Of a DNA stretch of 64,000 bases, positions 8,415 to 17,687 are shown piece by piece; position 1 is the stretch's first letter; every line of letters starts with the position of its first letter. The notes under the pieces are model-generated. The model had not been told where the DNA came from. It did not search any database and saw only the letters and a program-made list of their open reading frames with translations. Where the stretch lies: the NCBI RefSeq assembly GCF_024391045.1, contig NZ_JANFCZ010000003.1, positions 186,001 to 250,000 of the forward strand. Direction: 5' to 3'. The translations under genes and the position numbers were made by a program. This DNA comes from Pseudarthrobacter sulfonivorans. Its GTDB lineage: Bacteria; Actinomycetota; Actinomycetes; Actinomycetales; Micrococcaceae.

Positions 8415-9869
8415 GTGGCGAAAACACTGGCCGAGAAAGTCTGGGACGCACATGTGGTGCGCAAAGGCGACGGCGAGGGAGCCAATGCCCAGCCCGACCT
8501 TCTCTTCATCGATCTCCACCTTGTCCACGAAGTGACGTCCCCGCAGGCGTTCGAGGGGCTCCGTCTGGCCGGCCGCAAGCTGCGCCGCCCGGACCTCACC
8601 ATCGCCACCGAGGACCACAACACGCCGACGCTGGACATCGACAAACCCATCGCCGACCTCACCAGCCGTACCCAGATCCAAACCCTGCGCAACAACTGCG
8701 CCGAGTTCGGCGTCCGGCTGCACTCGCTCGGCGACGCCGAGCAGGGCATTGTGCATGTGGTGGGCCCGCAGCTGGGCCTGACCCAGCCCGGCATGACGGT
8801 GGTCTGCGGCGACTCACACACGTCAACGCACGGCGCCTTCGGTGCCCTGGCCATGGGCATCGGCACCTCCGAGGTGGAGCACGTCATGGCCACCCAGACG
8901 CTGTCCCTGAAGCCGTTCAAGACCATGGCCATCAACGTTGAGGGCACCCTGCGTCCGGGCGTCACGGCCAAGGACATCATCCTCGCGGTCATTGCCAAGA
9001 TCGGCACCGGCGGGGGGCAGGGCTACGTCCTGGAATACCGCGGCTCCGCCATCCGTGCGCTGTCCATGGAAGCCCGGATGACAATCTGCAACATGTCAAT
9101 CGAAGCCGGCGCCCGTGCAGGCCTGGTGGCCCCGGACCAGACCACCTACGACTACATGTTCGGCCGCCCGCACGCCCCCCAGGGAGCGGACTGGGATGCC
9201 GCCGTCGAGTACTGGAACACGCTGCGTACCGACGACGACGCCACCTTCGACGTCGAGGTGGACCTGGACGCCGACACGCTGGAGCCCTTTGTCACCTGGG
9301 GCACTAACCCCGGCCAGGGCGTCTCGCTTTCGGCAAAGGTGCCGGCGCCCGAGGACTTTGGTGACGAAAACGCCAAGGCTGCCGCCGAGCGTGCCCTCCA
9401 GTACATGGGCCTGACAGCGGGCACCCCCATGAAGGACATCCGGGTGGACACCGTCTTCCTGGGTTCCTGCACGAACTCGCGCATGGAGGATCTGCGCGCC
9501 GCTGCGGACATCATCCGCGGCCGGCAGAAAGACCCCAACATCCGCATGCTGGTGGTCCCCGGTTCGGCCCGGGTGCGGCTCGAAGCCGAGGCCGAGGGCC
9601 TGGACAAGGTGTTCAAGGACTTCGGTGCGGAGTGGCGCTTCGCGGGCTGCTCCATGTGCCTGGGCATGAACCCGGACCAGCTCGAGGTGGGGGAGCGCTG
9701 CGCCTCAACCTCGAACCGCAACTTCGAAGGCCGGCAGGGAAAAGGCGGGCGCACGCACCTCGTGTCCCCGGTAGTGGCAGCCGCCACAGCGATCCGGGGA
9801 ACGCTGAGCTCGCCGTCGGACCTTGATCCGGCCCCCGAATCCGCCGCCACCCGCACCGACGCCGCCTAG
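8415..9869 (+). CDS. leuC: 3-isopropylmalate dehydratase, large subunit
   Basis: The 484-residue protein starts at GTG 8415 behind GGGAG ([15 protein letters not shown]). It isomerises 2-isopropylmalate to 3-isopropylmalate in leucine synthesis together with LeuD. The three cysteines that bind the 4Fe-4S cluster are visible in GSCTNS and [10 protein letters not shown]. Other aconitase-family motifs are [22 protein letters not shown] and the closing [12 protein letters not shown]. Length is normal for bacterial LeuC. leuD follows nine bases later as an operon partner. Control is probably by the divergent IclR regulator. Confidence 0.98.
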   Translation: MAKTLAEKVWDAHVVRKGDGEGANAQPDLLFIDLHLVHEVTSPQAFEGLRLAGRKLRRPDLTIATEDHNTPTLDIDKPIADLTSRTQIQTLRNNCAEFGVRLHSLGDAEQGIVHVVGPQLGLTQPGMTVVCGDSHTSTHGAFGALAMGIGTSEVEHVMATQTLSLKPFKTMAINVEGTLRPGVTAKDIILAVIAKIGTGGGQGYVLEYRGSAIRALSMEARMTICNMSIEAGARAGLVAPDQTTYDYMFGRPHAPQGADWDAAVEYWNTLRTDDDATFDVEVDLDADTLEPFVTWGTNPGQGVSLSAKVPAPEDFGDENAKAAAERALQYMGLTAGTPMKDIRVDTVFLGSCTNSRMEDLRAAADIIRGRQKDPNIRMLVVPGSARVRLEAEAEGLDKVFKDFGAEWRFAGCSMCLGMNPDQLEVGERCASTSNRNFEGRQGKGGRTHLVSPVVAAATAIRGTLSSPSDLDPAPESAATRTDAA

Positions 9870-9878
9870 GAGACCGCC

Positions 9879-10481
9879 ATGGAAAAGTTCACCACCCACA
9901 CCGGCATCGGCGTTCCGCTGCGCCAGAGCAACGTTGACACGGACCAGATCATCCCGGCCGTGTACCTCAAGCGGATCACCCGCACCGGCTTCGAAGACGC
10001 GCTGTTCTCCGCCTGGCGCAAGGACCCGGCCTTCATCCTCAACCAGGCCCCGTTCAACGCCGGTTCGGTCCTGGTGGCAGGTCCGGACTTCGGCACCGGG
10101 TCCTCCCGCGAGCACGCCGTCTGGGCCCTGAAGGATTACGGCTTCAAGACCGTCCTCTCGTCCCGTTTCGCGGACATCTTCCGTGGCAACTCCGGCAAGC
10201 AGGGCCTCCTTGCGGCTGAACTGGCCCAGGACGACATCGAGCTGATCTGGAAAGAGCTCGAGAACGCCCCGGGCACGGAAGTCACCGTTGACCTGGTGTC
10301 CAAAACCGTCAGTTGCGGCAACATCGTGGCCCCGTTCGAGATCGACGACTACACCCGCTGGCGGCTCCTCGAGGGCTTGGACGACATCGGCCTGACGCTC
10401 CAGCACGAAGGGGATATTACGGCCTACGAAGCCACCCGTCCCGCCTTCAAACCCACCACTCTGCCGGCGCGGCTGTCCTGA
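9879..10481 (+). CDS. leuD: 3-isopropylmalate dehydratase, small subunit
   Basis: This 200-residue swivel subunit pairs with LeuC. Characteristic stretches are [17 protein letters not shown] near the N-terminus and [17 protein letters not shown], which forms the substrate-binding loop. TAGGAG lies eight bases before the ATG. It is followed at once by the long inverted repeat at 10497-10555, which probably ends the leuCD message. Confidence 0.98.
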   Translation: MEKFTTHTGIGVPLRQSNVDTDQIIPAVYLKRITRTGFEDALFSAWRKDPAFILNQAPFNAGSVLVAGPDFGTGSSREHAVWALKDYGFKTVLSSRFADIFRGNSGKQGLLAAELAQDDIELIWKELENAPGTEVTVDLVSKTVSCGNIVAPFEIDDYTRWRLLEGLDDIGLTLQHEGDITAYEATRPAFKPTTLPARLS

Positions 10482-10496
10482 GCTCCTGAGGGGGCG

Positions 10497-10555
10497 ACGC
10501 GGGGTCATTTGATGCGCTTGGAGCGTCTCCGGAAGCGCATCAAATGACCCCGCGT
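10497..10555. repeat. Long perfect inverted repeat between leuD and murA
   Basis: Two 23-base arms (10497-10519 and 10533-10555) are exact reverse complements. The 13-base loop itself contains GGAG-CGT-CTCC, a nested 4-bp stem. No T tract follows. It lies 16 bases after the leuD stop, so it may act as a U-less terminator or 3' stabiliser of leuCD mRNA. Its sequence shows no coding role. Confidence 0.8.
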
Positions 10556-10696
10556 TGCGTCTGACCTGACGGGTCCGGCGGCGGGCGCAGCGCCGGAACC
10601 CGGCACGCCGTATTTCGGTTCGGTAACGTGACCTCCTATGCTTAGCTGGAGCCTCTGCAAGGATTTAGGGGCGAGCAATCGTAAGGAAACCGGTAT

Positions 10697-12022
10697 ATGA
10701 GTAGTGTTCTGACAATCCGCGGCGGAGTCCCGCTTACAGGCCGCGTCACCGTCCGTGGGGCCAAGAATCTTGTTCCCAAAGCGATGGTGGCAGCCTTGCT
10801 GGGCAACGAACCGTCGGTATTGCGGAACGTTCCGGAGATCAAGGACGTCGAGGTTGTCACGTCCCTGCTCCAGCTGCACGGAGTGACAGTTGTTAAAGAC
10901 CCTGTCAGCGGGGACCTCACCCTGGATCCCAAGGCGGCCAAGACCGCGCCGAGCACCGCGATTGATGCCCATGCGGGCGATTCGCGCATCCCGATCCTGC
11001 TCTGCGGACCGCTTATCCACGCGATCGGCGAGGCCTTCATTCCTGATCTGGGCGGCTGCAAAATCGGCGACCGGCCCATCGACTACCACCTCAACGTCCT
11101 GCGCCAGTTTGGCGCCGTTGTGGAGAAGCGCCCGGGCGGCATCCACATTTCCGCGCCCCGGGGCCTGCAGGGAGCCAAGATCTCCCTCCCGTATCCCTCG
11201 GTCGGGGCCACGGAGCAAGTACTGCTCAGTGCCACCCGCGCCGAAGGAATCACTGAACTTTCCGGCGCCGCCACCGAGCCCGAAATCATTGACCTCATCG
11301 CCGTGCTGCAGAAGATGGGCGCCATCATCAGCGTCCAGACGGACCGCACCATCCGCATCGAAGGCGTCAAGGACCTGGGCGGCTACAACCACCGGGCACT
11401 CTCGGACCGCAACGAATCGGCGTCGTGGGCGTCGGCGGCGTTGGTCACCCGAGGCGACATCTTCGTCGAGGGTGCCTCGCAGCGGGACATGATGACCTTC
11501 CTGAATACCTACCGCAAGGTGGGCGGCGGCATGGACATCGGCGATGACGGCATCCGCTTTTACCACAAGGGCGGCAAACTCAATCCGCTGGTGCTGGAAA
11601 CGGACGTGCACCCGGGTTTCATGACGGACTGGCAGCAGCCGCTTGTCGTGGCGCTGACCCAGGCTGAGGGAGTCTCGATCGTGCACGAGACCGTGTACGA
11701 AAACCGGTTTGGCTTCACCGATGCGCTCATTCGGATGGGGGCCAGCATCCAGGTGCACCGTGAATGCCTGGGCAGCGTGCCGTGCCGTTTCGGCCAGCGG
11801 AACTTCCTCCACTCGGCCGTCATCTCCGGCCCGACCCAGCTCAAAGGCACCGACATCGACGTTCCGGACCTGCGCGGCGGCTTCAGCCACCTGATCGCTG
11901 CCCTGGCCGCCACCGGCACATCCCGCGTGACCGGCATTGACATCATCAACAGGGGCTACGAGCGGTTCACCGAAAAACTGGCCGGCCTCGGCGCGGACTT
12001 CGACATCACTTCGTCGAAGTAG
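10697..12022 (+). CDS. murA: UDP-N-acetylglucosamine 1-carboxyvinyltransferase
   Basis: The 441-residue EPSP-synthase fold enzyme transfers enolpyruvate to UDP-GlcNAc, the first committed step of peptidoglycan synthesis, in the cytosol. Lys23-Asn24 of GAKN are conserved. The active-site loop reads GGCKIGDRP with Cys121 at the position of E. coli Cys115, so the fosfomycin-alkylated cysteine is kept, unlike in Mycobacterium, where it is aspartate. AAGGAAA precedes the ATG. A lysophospholipid acyltransferase gene follows after 10 bases. Actinobacteria can carry a second murA-like gene, so this may not be the only copy. Confidence 0.95.
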   Translation: MSSVLTIRGGVPLTGRVTVRGAKNLVPKAMVAALLGNEPSVLRNVPEIKDVEVVTSLLQLHGVTVVKDPVSGDLTLDPKAAKTAPSTAIDAHAGDSRIPILLCGPLIHAIGEAFIPDLGGCKIGDRPIDYHLNVLRQFGAVVEKRPGGIHISAPRGLQGAKISLPYPSVGATEQVLLSATRAEGITELSGAATEPEIIDLIAVLQKMGAIISVQTDRTIRIEGVKDLGGYNHRALSDRNESASWASAALVTRGDIFVEGASQRDMMTFLNTYRKVGGGMDIGDDGIRFYHKGGKLNPLVLETDVHPGFMTDWQQPLVVALTQAEGVSIVHETVYENRFGFTDALIRMGASIQVHRECLGSVPCRFGQRNFLHSAVISGPTQLKGTDIDVPDLRGGFSHLIAALAATGTSRVTGIDIINRGYERFTEKLAGLGADFDITSSK

Positions 12023-12032
12023 CGGAGGACCC

Positions 12033-12800
12033 ATGAAGGAAACGGCCAAGAGTCGGGCCACATTCGTTGTGGTCGCAGGCATCGTTCGGACGGTGCTCAA
12101 CGGCATGATGAACAAAAAGTGGGAGGGCCTGGAAAACCTCCCGGCGGGCGGTTTTATTGCGGCGCCCAACCACTGCACCGAAATCGATCCGCTCATTGTG
12201 GGACACCTCCTGTACAACCAGAAGCGCGCGCCCCATTTCCTGGCCAAGGCCGGGCTGTTCAAGATTCCGGTGGTGGGTGCGGTTCTGCGCGCCACCCGCC
12301 AGATCCCGGTGGAACGCTCGACGGCGGGAGCGAACCGGTCGCTGCAGCTCGCCCAGGAAATCGTGGCCGACGGCGGCGCCATCATCATCTACCCTGAGGG
12401 GACCCTCACCCGCGATCCGGACCTGTGGCCGATGAAGGGCCACACCGGCGCAGCACGCCTCGCCCTCGAAGGCGGCATCCCCGTGGTGCCCATCGCGCAC
12501 TGGGGCGCCCACGAGGTCTTCCCGCGGTACGCGAAGCGCTTCCACCTTTTTCCCCGCAAGACGTCGCGGGTGGTGGTCGGCAAGCCCGTGGACCTCAGTC
12601 CTTTTATGGGCAAAGCCTTGGACAAGGCCACCCTGACCGCCGCCACCGACGCCATCATGGACGCCGTGACGGAATTGCTGGCCGGCATCCGGGGCCAGGT
12701 ACCTCCTGCCGAGCGGTGGGATCCAGCCAAGCACAACCAGTCCACGCACGGCCGTTTTGAGGATTTGAAACGGCCTGACGGCGCAGCGGATGCCACGTGA
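12033..12800 (+). CDS. 1-acyl-sn-glycerol-3-phosphate acyltransferase (PlsC family)
   Basis: The protein has 255 residues from ATG 12033, five bases after GGAGG; the longer frame only overlaps murA. The acyltransferase motif I NHCTEID (His47, Asp52) and motif III PEGT are present, with LARATRQIPVER-like context for glycerol phosphate binding. It most likely acylates lysophosphatidic acid to phosphatidic acid at the membrane. Placement directly before gpsA, which makes glycerol-3-phosphate, supports a phospholipid role. The C-terminus is a short charged extension (HNQSTHGRF). The stop overlaps the gpsA GTG. Confidence 0.92.
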   Translation: MKETAKSRATFVVVAGIVRTVLNGMMNKKWEGLENLPAGGFIAAPNHCTEIDPLIVGHLLYNQKRAPHFLAKAGLFKIPVVGAVLRATRQIPVERSTAGANRSLQLAQEIVADGGAIIIYPEGTLTRDPDLWPMKGHTGAARLALEGGIPVVPIAHWGAHEVFPRYAKRFHLFPRKTSRVVVGKPVDLSPFMGKALDKATLTAATDAIMDAVTELLAGIRGQVPPAERWDPAKHNQSTHGRFEDLKRPDGAADAT

Positions 12801-13849
12801 CCGCTGAAGGAGGCCGCCCCGGATCGGCCCGGTCCGTCGCCGTCCTGGGCGCAGGTTCCTGGGGAACCACGTTCGCGAAGATCCTCGCTGACGCCGCCCG
12901 GTCAGCCGGCGTGGAACGAACCATCCGGCTGTGGGGCCGGCGCAGTGAAGTGGTGGAGCAGATCAACTCCTCCCACCGCAACGAGCAGTACCTGAAGGAC
13001 ACGGAGTTGCCCGCCAGGATCACCGCGTCCCTGGATGTGCGTGAGGTGTTGGCCGGCGCGGACCTGGTGGTCCTGGCGGTGCCGGCGCAGTCGCTGCGCC
13101 TTCAGCTCCGCGAATGGAAGCCCCTGATTGCCCCGGACGCGGTAGTGGTGTCCCTGATGAAGGGCCTGGAACTCGGGACGGATTCCCGCATGAGCCAGGT
13201 GATCAGCGATGAGCTCGGGATTCCCGATGAACGCATCGCGGTAGTTTCGGGCCCGAACCTCGCCATGGAGATCGCCCGGGAAGAACCTACGGCGTCCGTT
13301 GTGGCCTGCAGCGATGAGGCGACCGCGGGCTGGATCGCCAGGACCTGCACGGCGCCCTACTTCCGCCCCTATACCACCGGCGACGTGGTGGGCGTGGAGA
13401 TTGGCGGGATCGTTAAGAACGTCATTGCCCTGGCTGTCGGCATTTGCGAGGGCAAGCAGATGGGGGACAACACCAAGGCTTCCGTGATCACGCGGGGCCT
13501 GGCTGAAACGTCCAGGCTGGCCCTGGCCCTCGGCGGTGAGGCCCGGACCATGGCCGGACTCGCCGGACTGGGGGACCTGGTGGCAACCTGCTCCTCGTCG
13601 TTGTCGCGGAACCATACGGCCGGCCGGCTGCTCGGCCAGGGTCTCACCCTGGAGGAGCTGGCCCTGAAAATGACGCAGACGGCCGAAGGCATTAAGTCGG
13701 GCCAGGCCGTGAACGACCTCGCGGGCAAGCTGGGCGTGGAAATGCCCATCACCGCCGCCGTCGTAGCTGTGCTCGCCGGCAAACTGTCCGTTGACCAACT
13801 GGGTCCGCTGCTGCTGGCCCGGGACCTGAAACCTGAAGGCGATTACTGA
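12797..13849 (+). CDS. gpsA: Glycerol-3-phosphate dehydrogenase [NAD(P)+]
   Basis: The 350-residue enzyme reduces dihydroxyacetone phosphate to sn-glycerol-3-phosphate for phospholipid synthesis. The Rossmann motif is VLGAGSWGTTFAK near residue 17. Later family blocks are SGPNLAMEI, GGIVKNVIALAVGI with the catalytic lysine, and GLGDLVATCSSSLSRN. The GTG start overlaps the acyltransferase stop; no other start lies before the nucleotide-binding motif. ddl follows after one base. Confidence 0.97.
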   Translation: MTAEGGRPGSARSVAVLGAGSWGTTFAKILADAARSAGVERTIRLWGRRSEVVEQINSSHRNEQYLKDTELPARITASLDVREVLAGADLVVLAVPAQSLRLQLREWKPLIAPDAVVVSLMKGLELGTDSRMSQVISDELGIPDERIAVVSGPNLAMEIAREEPTASVVACSDEATAGWIARTCTAPYFRPYTTGDVVGVEIGGIVKNVIALAVGICEGKQMGDNTKASVITRGLAETSRLALALGGEARTMAGLAGLGDLVATCSSSLSRNHTAGRLLGQGLTLEELALKMTQTAEGIKSGQAVNDLAGKLGVEMPITAAVVAVLAGKLSVDQLGPLLLARDLKPEGDY

Positions 13850-13850
13850 G

Positions 13851-14999
13851 ATGCATGACGACAACCTGGCCGCACCGGAATCCGCGCGCCGGGCGAAACC
13901 CCGCGTAGCGGTACTTTTTGGCGGCCGGTCCAGCGAACATGCGGTCAGCTGCGTGACGGCTGCCGGCGTCCTGGGCGCCATCAACAAAGACAAGTACGAC
14001 GTCATCCCCATTGGCATCGCCAAGTCCGGGCAATGGGTCCTGGCTGCGGCGGACACTGCCCGGTGGTCCCTGTCAGCGGCGTCGCTGCCGGAAGTCCCGG
14101 CGTCGTCCGAAACCGTAACCCTCGCCGAAATCGGCGGGGAGCACCAGCTGATTGTGGCCTCGCCGGACACGGTTCCCCGCGAACTCGGCACCGTGGATGT
14201 CGTGTTCCCGCTGCTCCACGGACCGTTCGGCGAGGACGGAACCATCCAAGGACTCCTGGAGCTCTCCGACACGCGGTACGTGGGGGCCGGCGTGCTCGCG
14301 TCCGCAGTGGGCATGGACAAGCACTACATGAAGGTGATTTTCGAAGCCGCCGGACTTCGGGTGGGACCTTACGTTACGGTCACTGACCGTCAGTGGCTCA
14401 ACGACGCCGAAGCTGTCCGCAAGCAGGTGGACCGCCTGGGCTTCCCGGTGTTCGTCAAGCCGGCGCGGGCCGGATCGTCGATGGGGATCTCCAAGGTGGA
14501 TTCGCTGGAGCAACTCGACGCCGCAGTAGAGGAAGCCCGCCGCCACGACCGCAAGCTGGTCATTGAAGCCGGCATTGTGGGACGGGAAATTGAGTGTGCC
14601 GTCCTGGAAGGGCGCGGCACGTCAGCGCCGCGCACCTCCATGCCCGGCGAGATCTCCGTGGCCGGGGGCGGCCACGATTTCTATGACTTCAACGCCAAAT
14701 ACGTTGAGGACGACGCCGCATCGCTCAGCTGCCCGGCCGATATCCCGGAGGAGGCGATTGCCCGCGTGCGTGAACTCGCCGCAGTCGCGTTCGACGCCGT
14801 CGGGGCGGAGGGTCTGAGCCGCGTTGACTTCTTCTACACCGCCGAGGGCGAGCTGATTATCAACGAGATCAACACCATGCCGGGGTTTACGCCCAAGAGC
14901 ATGTACCCGCAGATGTGGGCAGCGTCCGGCCTGGACTACGCGGACCTCATCGACGAGCTGATCTACCTGGCCCTGAACCGGAAGACCGGCCTGCGCTGA
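13851..14999 (+). CDS. ddl: D-alanine--D-alanine ligase
   Basis: This is a 382-residue ATP-grasp ligase. VAVLFGGRSSEHAVS marks the N-terminal substrate domain. GPFGEDGTIQG, FVKPARAGSSMGIS and the magnesium-binding INEINTMPGFTPKSMYP follow in the expected order. It joins two D-alanines for the peptidoglycan pentapeptide. The cluster murA-plsC-gpsA-ddl mixes wall and membrane synthesis. Start spacing of one base from gpsA shows tight coupling. The 3' end converges on the DUF3515 lipoprotein. Confidence 0.97.
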   Translation: MHDDNLAAPESARRAKPRVAVLFGGRSSEHAVSCVTAAGVLGAINKDKYDVIPIGIAKSGQWVLAAADTARWSLSAASLPEVPASSETVTLAEIGGEHQLIVASPDTVPRELGTVDVVFPLLHGPFGEDGTIQGLLELSDTRYVGAGVLASAVGMDKHYMKVIFEAAGLRVGPYVTVTDRQWLNDAEAVRKQVDRLGFPVFVKPARAGSSMGISKVDSLEQLDAAVEEARRHDRKLVIEAGIVGREIECAVLEGRGTSAPRTSMPGEISVAGGGHDFYDFNAKYVEDDAASLSCPADIPEEAIARVRELAAVAFDAVGAEGLSRVDFFYTAEGELIINEINTMPGFTPKSMYPQMWAASGLDYADLIDELIYLALNRKTGLR

Positions 15000-15003
15000 C
15001 CAC

Positions 15004-15522
15004 CTACTTGCTGGTGGGCAGGTTCTGCAGGTCTTCCTGGCCCACACAGTTCCCGGTGGCGGGGATCTTTGCCGCAGCCCCCGAAAGATCCGCGAGGACG
15101 GTGGCCGAACTGATGGTCTCCTGATCCTTCGTGAGAAGGATCTCGGTGGCCGGTTTGCGGCCGAAGGTGGTCAGGGTCCACGCGGAGTCCGCCTCCTTGA
15201 TGACCCAGTCCACGCCGTTGACGCTTACGCAGCGGTCCGTCGTGGGCCCTGGAACGTTGACCCCGCAGCGGAGGATCACCTGGGAGGGGTCGCCCCAGGC
15301 GGCGGTGGCCTGGCTGTTTGTCTTCCGCAGTTTCGCGTCACCGATGGCATCCGGGAGGGCCACCATCATCGGCGCGCACGCCGGGTTGGCGGCGTCTGCG
15401 GCCGGGGCCACGTCCACGGCCGGGGAGCAGCCGGTGAGGCCCAGCAGGGCAACTCCGGCCAGGGCGCCGGTCAGCAGGTTCACGGACAGTCGGGCAGGGA
15501 CGGGCAGACGCGGATGGTGCAT
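15004..15522 (-). CDS. DUF3515 family lipoprotein
   Basis: This 172-residue protein starts with a basic region and a hydrophobic segment ending in the lipobox LTGC (Cys32), so it should be lipid-anchored outside the cytoplasmic membrane. Further cysteines (ACAPM, LRCGV, DRCVS, NCVGQ) may form disulfides. A DUF3515 gene between ddl and thiL is the usual actinobacterial arrangement. Function is unknown. TAGGCT lies exactly six bases before the ATG, so a leaderless mRNA is likely. Confidence 0.85.
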   Translation of the reverse strand: MHHPRLPVPARLSVNLLTGALAGVALLGLTGCSPAVDVAPAADAANPACAPMMVALPDAIGDAKLRKTNSQATAAWGDPSQVILRCGVNVPGPTTDRCVSVNGVDWVIKEADSAWTLTTFGRKPATEILLTKDQETISSATVLADLSGAAAKIPATGNCVGQEDLQNLPTSK

Positions 15523-15613
15523 CCTTCAAGCCTAACGCCGCCGCGACCTTGCACCGGACGCGGGCCGCCGGTACAGGATGAGCATTGTCGGTGCCGGGCT
15601 GTAGCGTAGGGGC

Positions 15614-16654
15614 GTGCCTGAAAAACCGCTCACCGAAGAACCCCCCGCCGTCTCAGCCCTGTCCGAGTCCGGGCTCCTGGCCCGGATCTTCCCGCGGCTG
15701 GACATCGGCGGGGCGCACGCGTCGGCCACGCTGCTGGGTCCGGGGGATGACGCCGCGCTGGTGGCGGCACCGGATGGCCGGACGCTGATCTCCATTGACA
15801 CCCAGGTCCAGGACCAGGACTTCCGGCTGCAGTGGAACAACGGCTACCGGACCACGGGCTTTGACGTCGGGTGGAAGGCTGCAGCCCAGAACCTGAGCGA
15901 CATCAACGCCATGGGCGGCAAGGCGACGTCGCTGGTGGTCAGCCTCACGCTGCCGCCGGAGACACCCGTCAGCTGGGTGGAGGACCTGGCCGACGGACTC
16001 ACCGCGGGAATCCGGGAGCTTGGGGCCACTGACTGCTCCGTCGCGGGCGGCGACCTTGGCCGGGGAACGGAAATTTCCGTGACCGTGGCGGTGCTGGGCA
16101 CGCTCGACGGCGGAAATCCCGTGCTGCGCTCCGGGGCGGCCCCCGGTGATATCCTGGCCTTGGCGGGGACGGTTGGCCGGGCCGCGGCCGGGCTCGCGCT
16201 GCTGGAATCCGCCATCCCCATGAACTCCCTGAGCACGCTCCAGCGCGCCCTCGTTGAAACCCAGTGCCGCCCGAGGCCGCCACTCGCAGCGGGCCCCCGG
16301 GCCCGGGAGGCGGGCGCCAGCGCCATGATGGATATCTCGGACGGGCTGGTGCGCGACGCCGGCCGCCTCGCCGCCGCCAGCGGCGTGGTGCTGGACCTGG
16401 ACCCGCTGGAACTGAAACGGCAGGCGGAAAGCCTCCGCCCGGCGTCGGACGCCCTCACAGCGGACCCGCAGGTGTGGGTGCTGGGCGGCGGAGAAGACCA
16501 CGGCCTGCTTGCCACATTTCCTGCCGGCATTCAGCTTCCGTCCGGATTCACTGCGATAGGCTCAGTACAAGCCCCGGGGACCCAGACTGGCCCGGGTGTC
16601 ACAATTGCGGGCCGCGTCGCTGGCGCCAGGGGATGGGATCACTTTGCAGACTAA
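15614..16654 (+). CDS. thiL: Thiamine-monophosphate kinase
   Basis: The 346-residue ATP-dependent kinase turns thiamine phosphate into thiamine pyrophosphate. GPGDDAALVAAPDGR, the DLSDINAMGG block, GGDLGRG and MMDISDGLVRDAGRLA fit the PurM/ThiL fold. The GTG start stands six bases after TAGCGT, so the transcript may be leaderless. A DAK2-domain gene overlaps its 3' end by 11 bases in another frame. thiC lies 29 kb away under a TPP riboswitch; no riboswitch is seen here. Confidence 0.95.
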   Translation: MPEKPLTEEPPAVSALSESGLLARIFPRLDIGGAHASATLLGPGDDAALVAAPDGRTLISIDTQVQDQDFRLQWNNGYRTTGFDVGWKAAAQNLSDINAMGGKATSLVVSLTLPPETPVSWVEDLADGLTAGIRELGATDCSVAGGDLGRGTEISVTVAVLGTLDGGNPVLRSGAAPGDILALAGTVGRAAAGLALLESAIPMNSLSTLQRALVETQCRPRPPLAAGPRAREAGASAMMDISDGLVRDAGRLAAASGVVLDLDPLELKRQAESLRPASDALTADPQVWVLGGGEDHGLLATFPAGIQLPSGFTAIGSVQAPGTQTGPGVTIAGRVAGARGWDHFAD

Positions 16655-17687
16655 GGTTGCCGCGAATGCCCAAGCGATGAAGCGTTGGCTGGACAAGGCC
16701 GAAACGTCCATCGGCAACCATAGCGACCGCATCAATGCCATCAACATTTTCCCCGTGGCAGACGGCGATACCGGTACCAACCTGTACCTCACCGTCCGGG
16801 CGGCAGCCCGTGCCCTGCACGGCGACCCCGCAATCGAAGAGGCCGCCGGTCCGGCAGATCCGGGCCAGACGGATGTGGGGGCGGTGCTGGCGCATGCCGG
16901 CCGTGCGGCGATGGAGCAGGCCCGCGGCAACTCCGGCACACTTTTCTCGGTATTTCTTTGTGCCGCTGCGGAGCCGTTGGCCGGACACACCCGCCTAACG
17001 TCGGCCTTGCTGGCTGCGGCGCTGAACCGCGCCCAAATCCGGGCGTGGTCAGCCTTGAGCGATCCCGTGCCGGGCACCATGCTGTCCGTGATGGAGGCCG
17101 CTGCCCGGGCCGCCGCGGCAGTGGATGCCGGCCATAACGGTGACGACAGCAATCTTGCCCTGGCCAAGACCCTGGACGCCGCCGTCAGGGGGGCGCTGGA
17201 GGCTGTGGTCAGCACGGAGAGCCAGCTGGCCGCCCTGGAAGCCGCCCATGTTGTCGACGCCGGGGGTGTTGGCATGCTGCTGATCCTCGATTGCCTCCGC
17301 TCGGCTGTCCTGGGCGAGGGCCTGCAGAGCGAACTCCTCGACGGCCTGCACGGCTACGACGTCCAAGACCCCCACATCCATGCGAGCATGCCGGATGACG
17401 ACGGCGTTGAGGTTATGTGCACCATCAGCCTCTCACCGCTGAACGCCGCCACTCTCCGGCAACGGCTGGACGAGCTCGGCGACTCCGTCATCATGAGCCA
17501 GGTGGGCAGCGCCGCGGATCCCGACGGCAACTACCGCTGGCGCGTCCACGTCCACGTCCCGGACGCCAAGCCCGCCGTGGCCCTCATCCGCTCCCTGGGC
17601 CACCCTTCGGAGCTCACCGTCAGCGAACTCGCCGTAGCCCGAGATCCCGAACCGGCTCCAGCGAGCTCCTCCGGACATGAGCGCTGA
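16644..17687 (+). CDS. DAK2-domain protein (FakA-like, lacking the C-terminal domain)
   Basis: The protein has 347 residues from TTG 16644, preceded by GGATGGGA; ATG 16678 is the alternative and has no ribosome site. The N-terminal DAK2 fold shows NIFPVADGDTGTNLYLT, the ATP-Mg aspartate loop, and ARGNSGTLFS. A second domain (from about residue 255, MCTISLSPL to VHVHVPDAKPAVAL) matches the middle domain of the fatty-acid kinase subunit FakA. FakA proteins have about 550 residues and a further C-terminal domain, which is absent here. Kinase activity on FakB-bound fatty acid is therefore only a suggestion. It overlaps thiL and recG. Confidence 0.83.
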   Translation: MQTKVAANAQAMKRWLDKAETSIGNHSDRINAINIFPVADGDTGTNLYLTVRAAARALHGDPAIEEAAGPADPGQTDVGAVLAHAGRAAMEQARGNSGTLFSVFLCAAAEPLAGHTRLTSALLAAALNRAQIRAWSALSDPVPGTMLSVMEAAARAAAAVDAGHNGDDSNLALAKTLDAAVRGALEAVVSTESQLAALEAAHVVDAGGVGMLLILDCLRSAVLGEGLQSELLDGLHGYDVQDPHIHASMPDDDGVEVMCTISLSPLNAATLRQRLDELGDSVIMSQVGSAADPDGNYRWRVHVHVPDAKPAVALIRSLGHPSELTVSELAVARDPEPAPASSSGHER

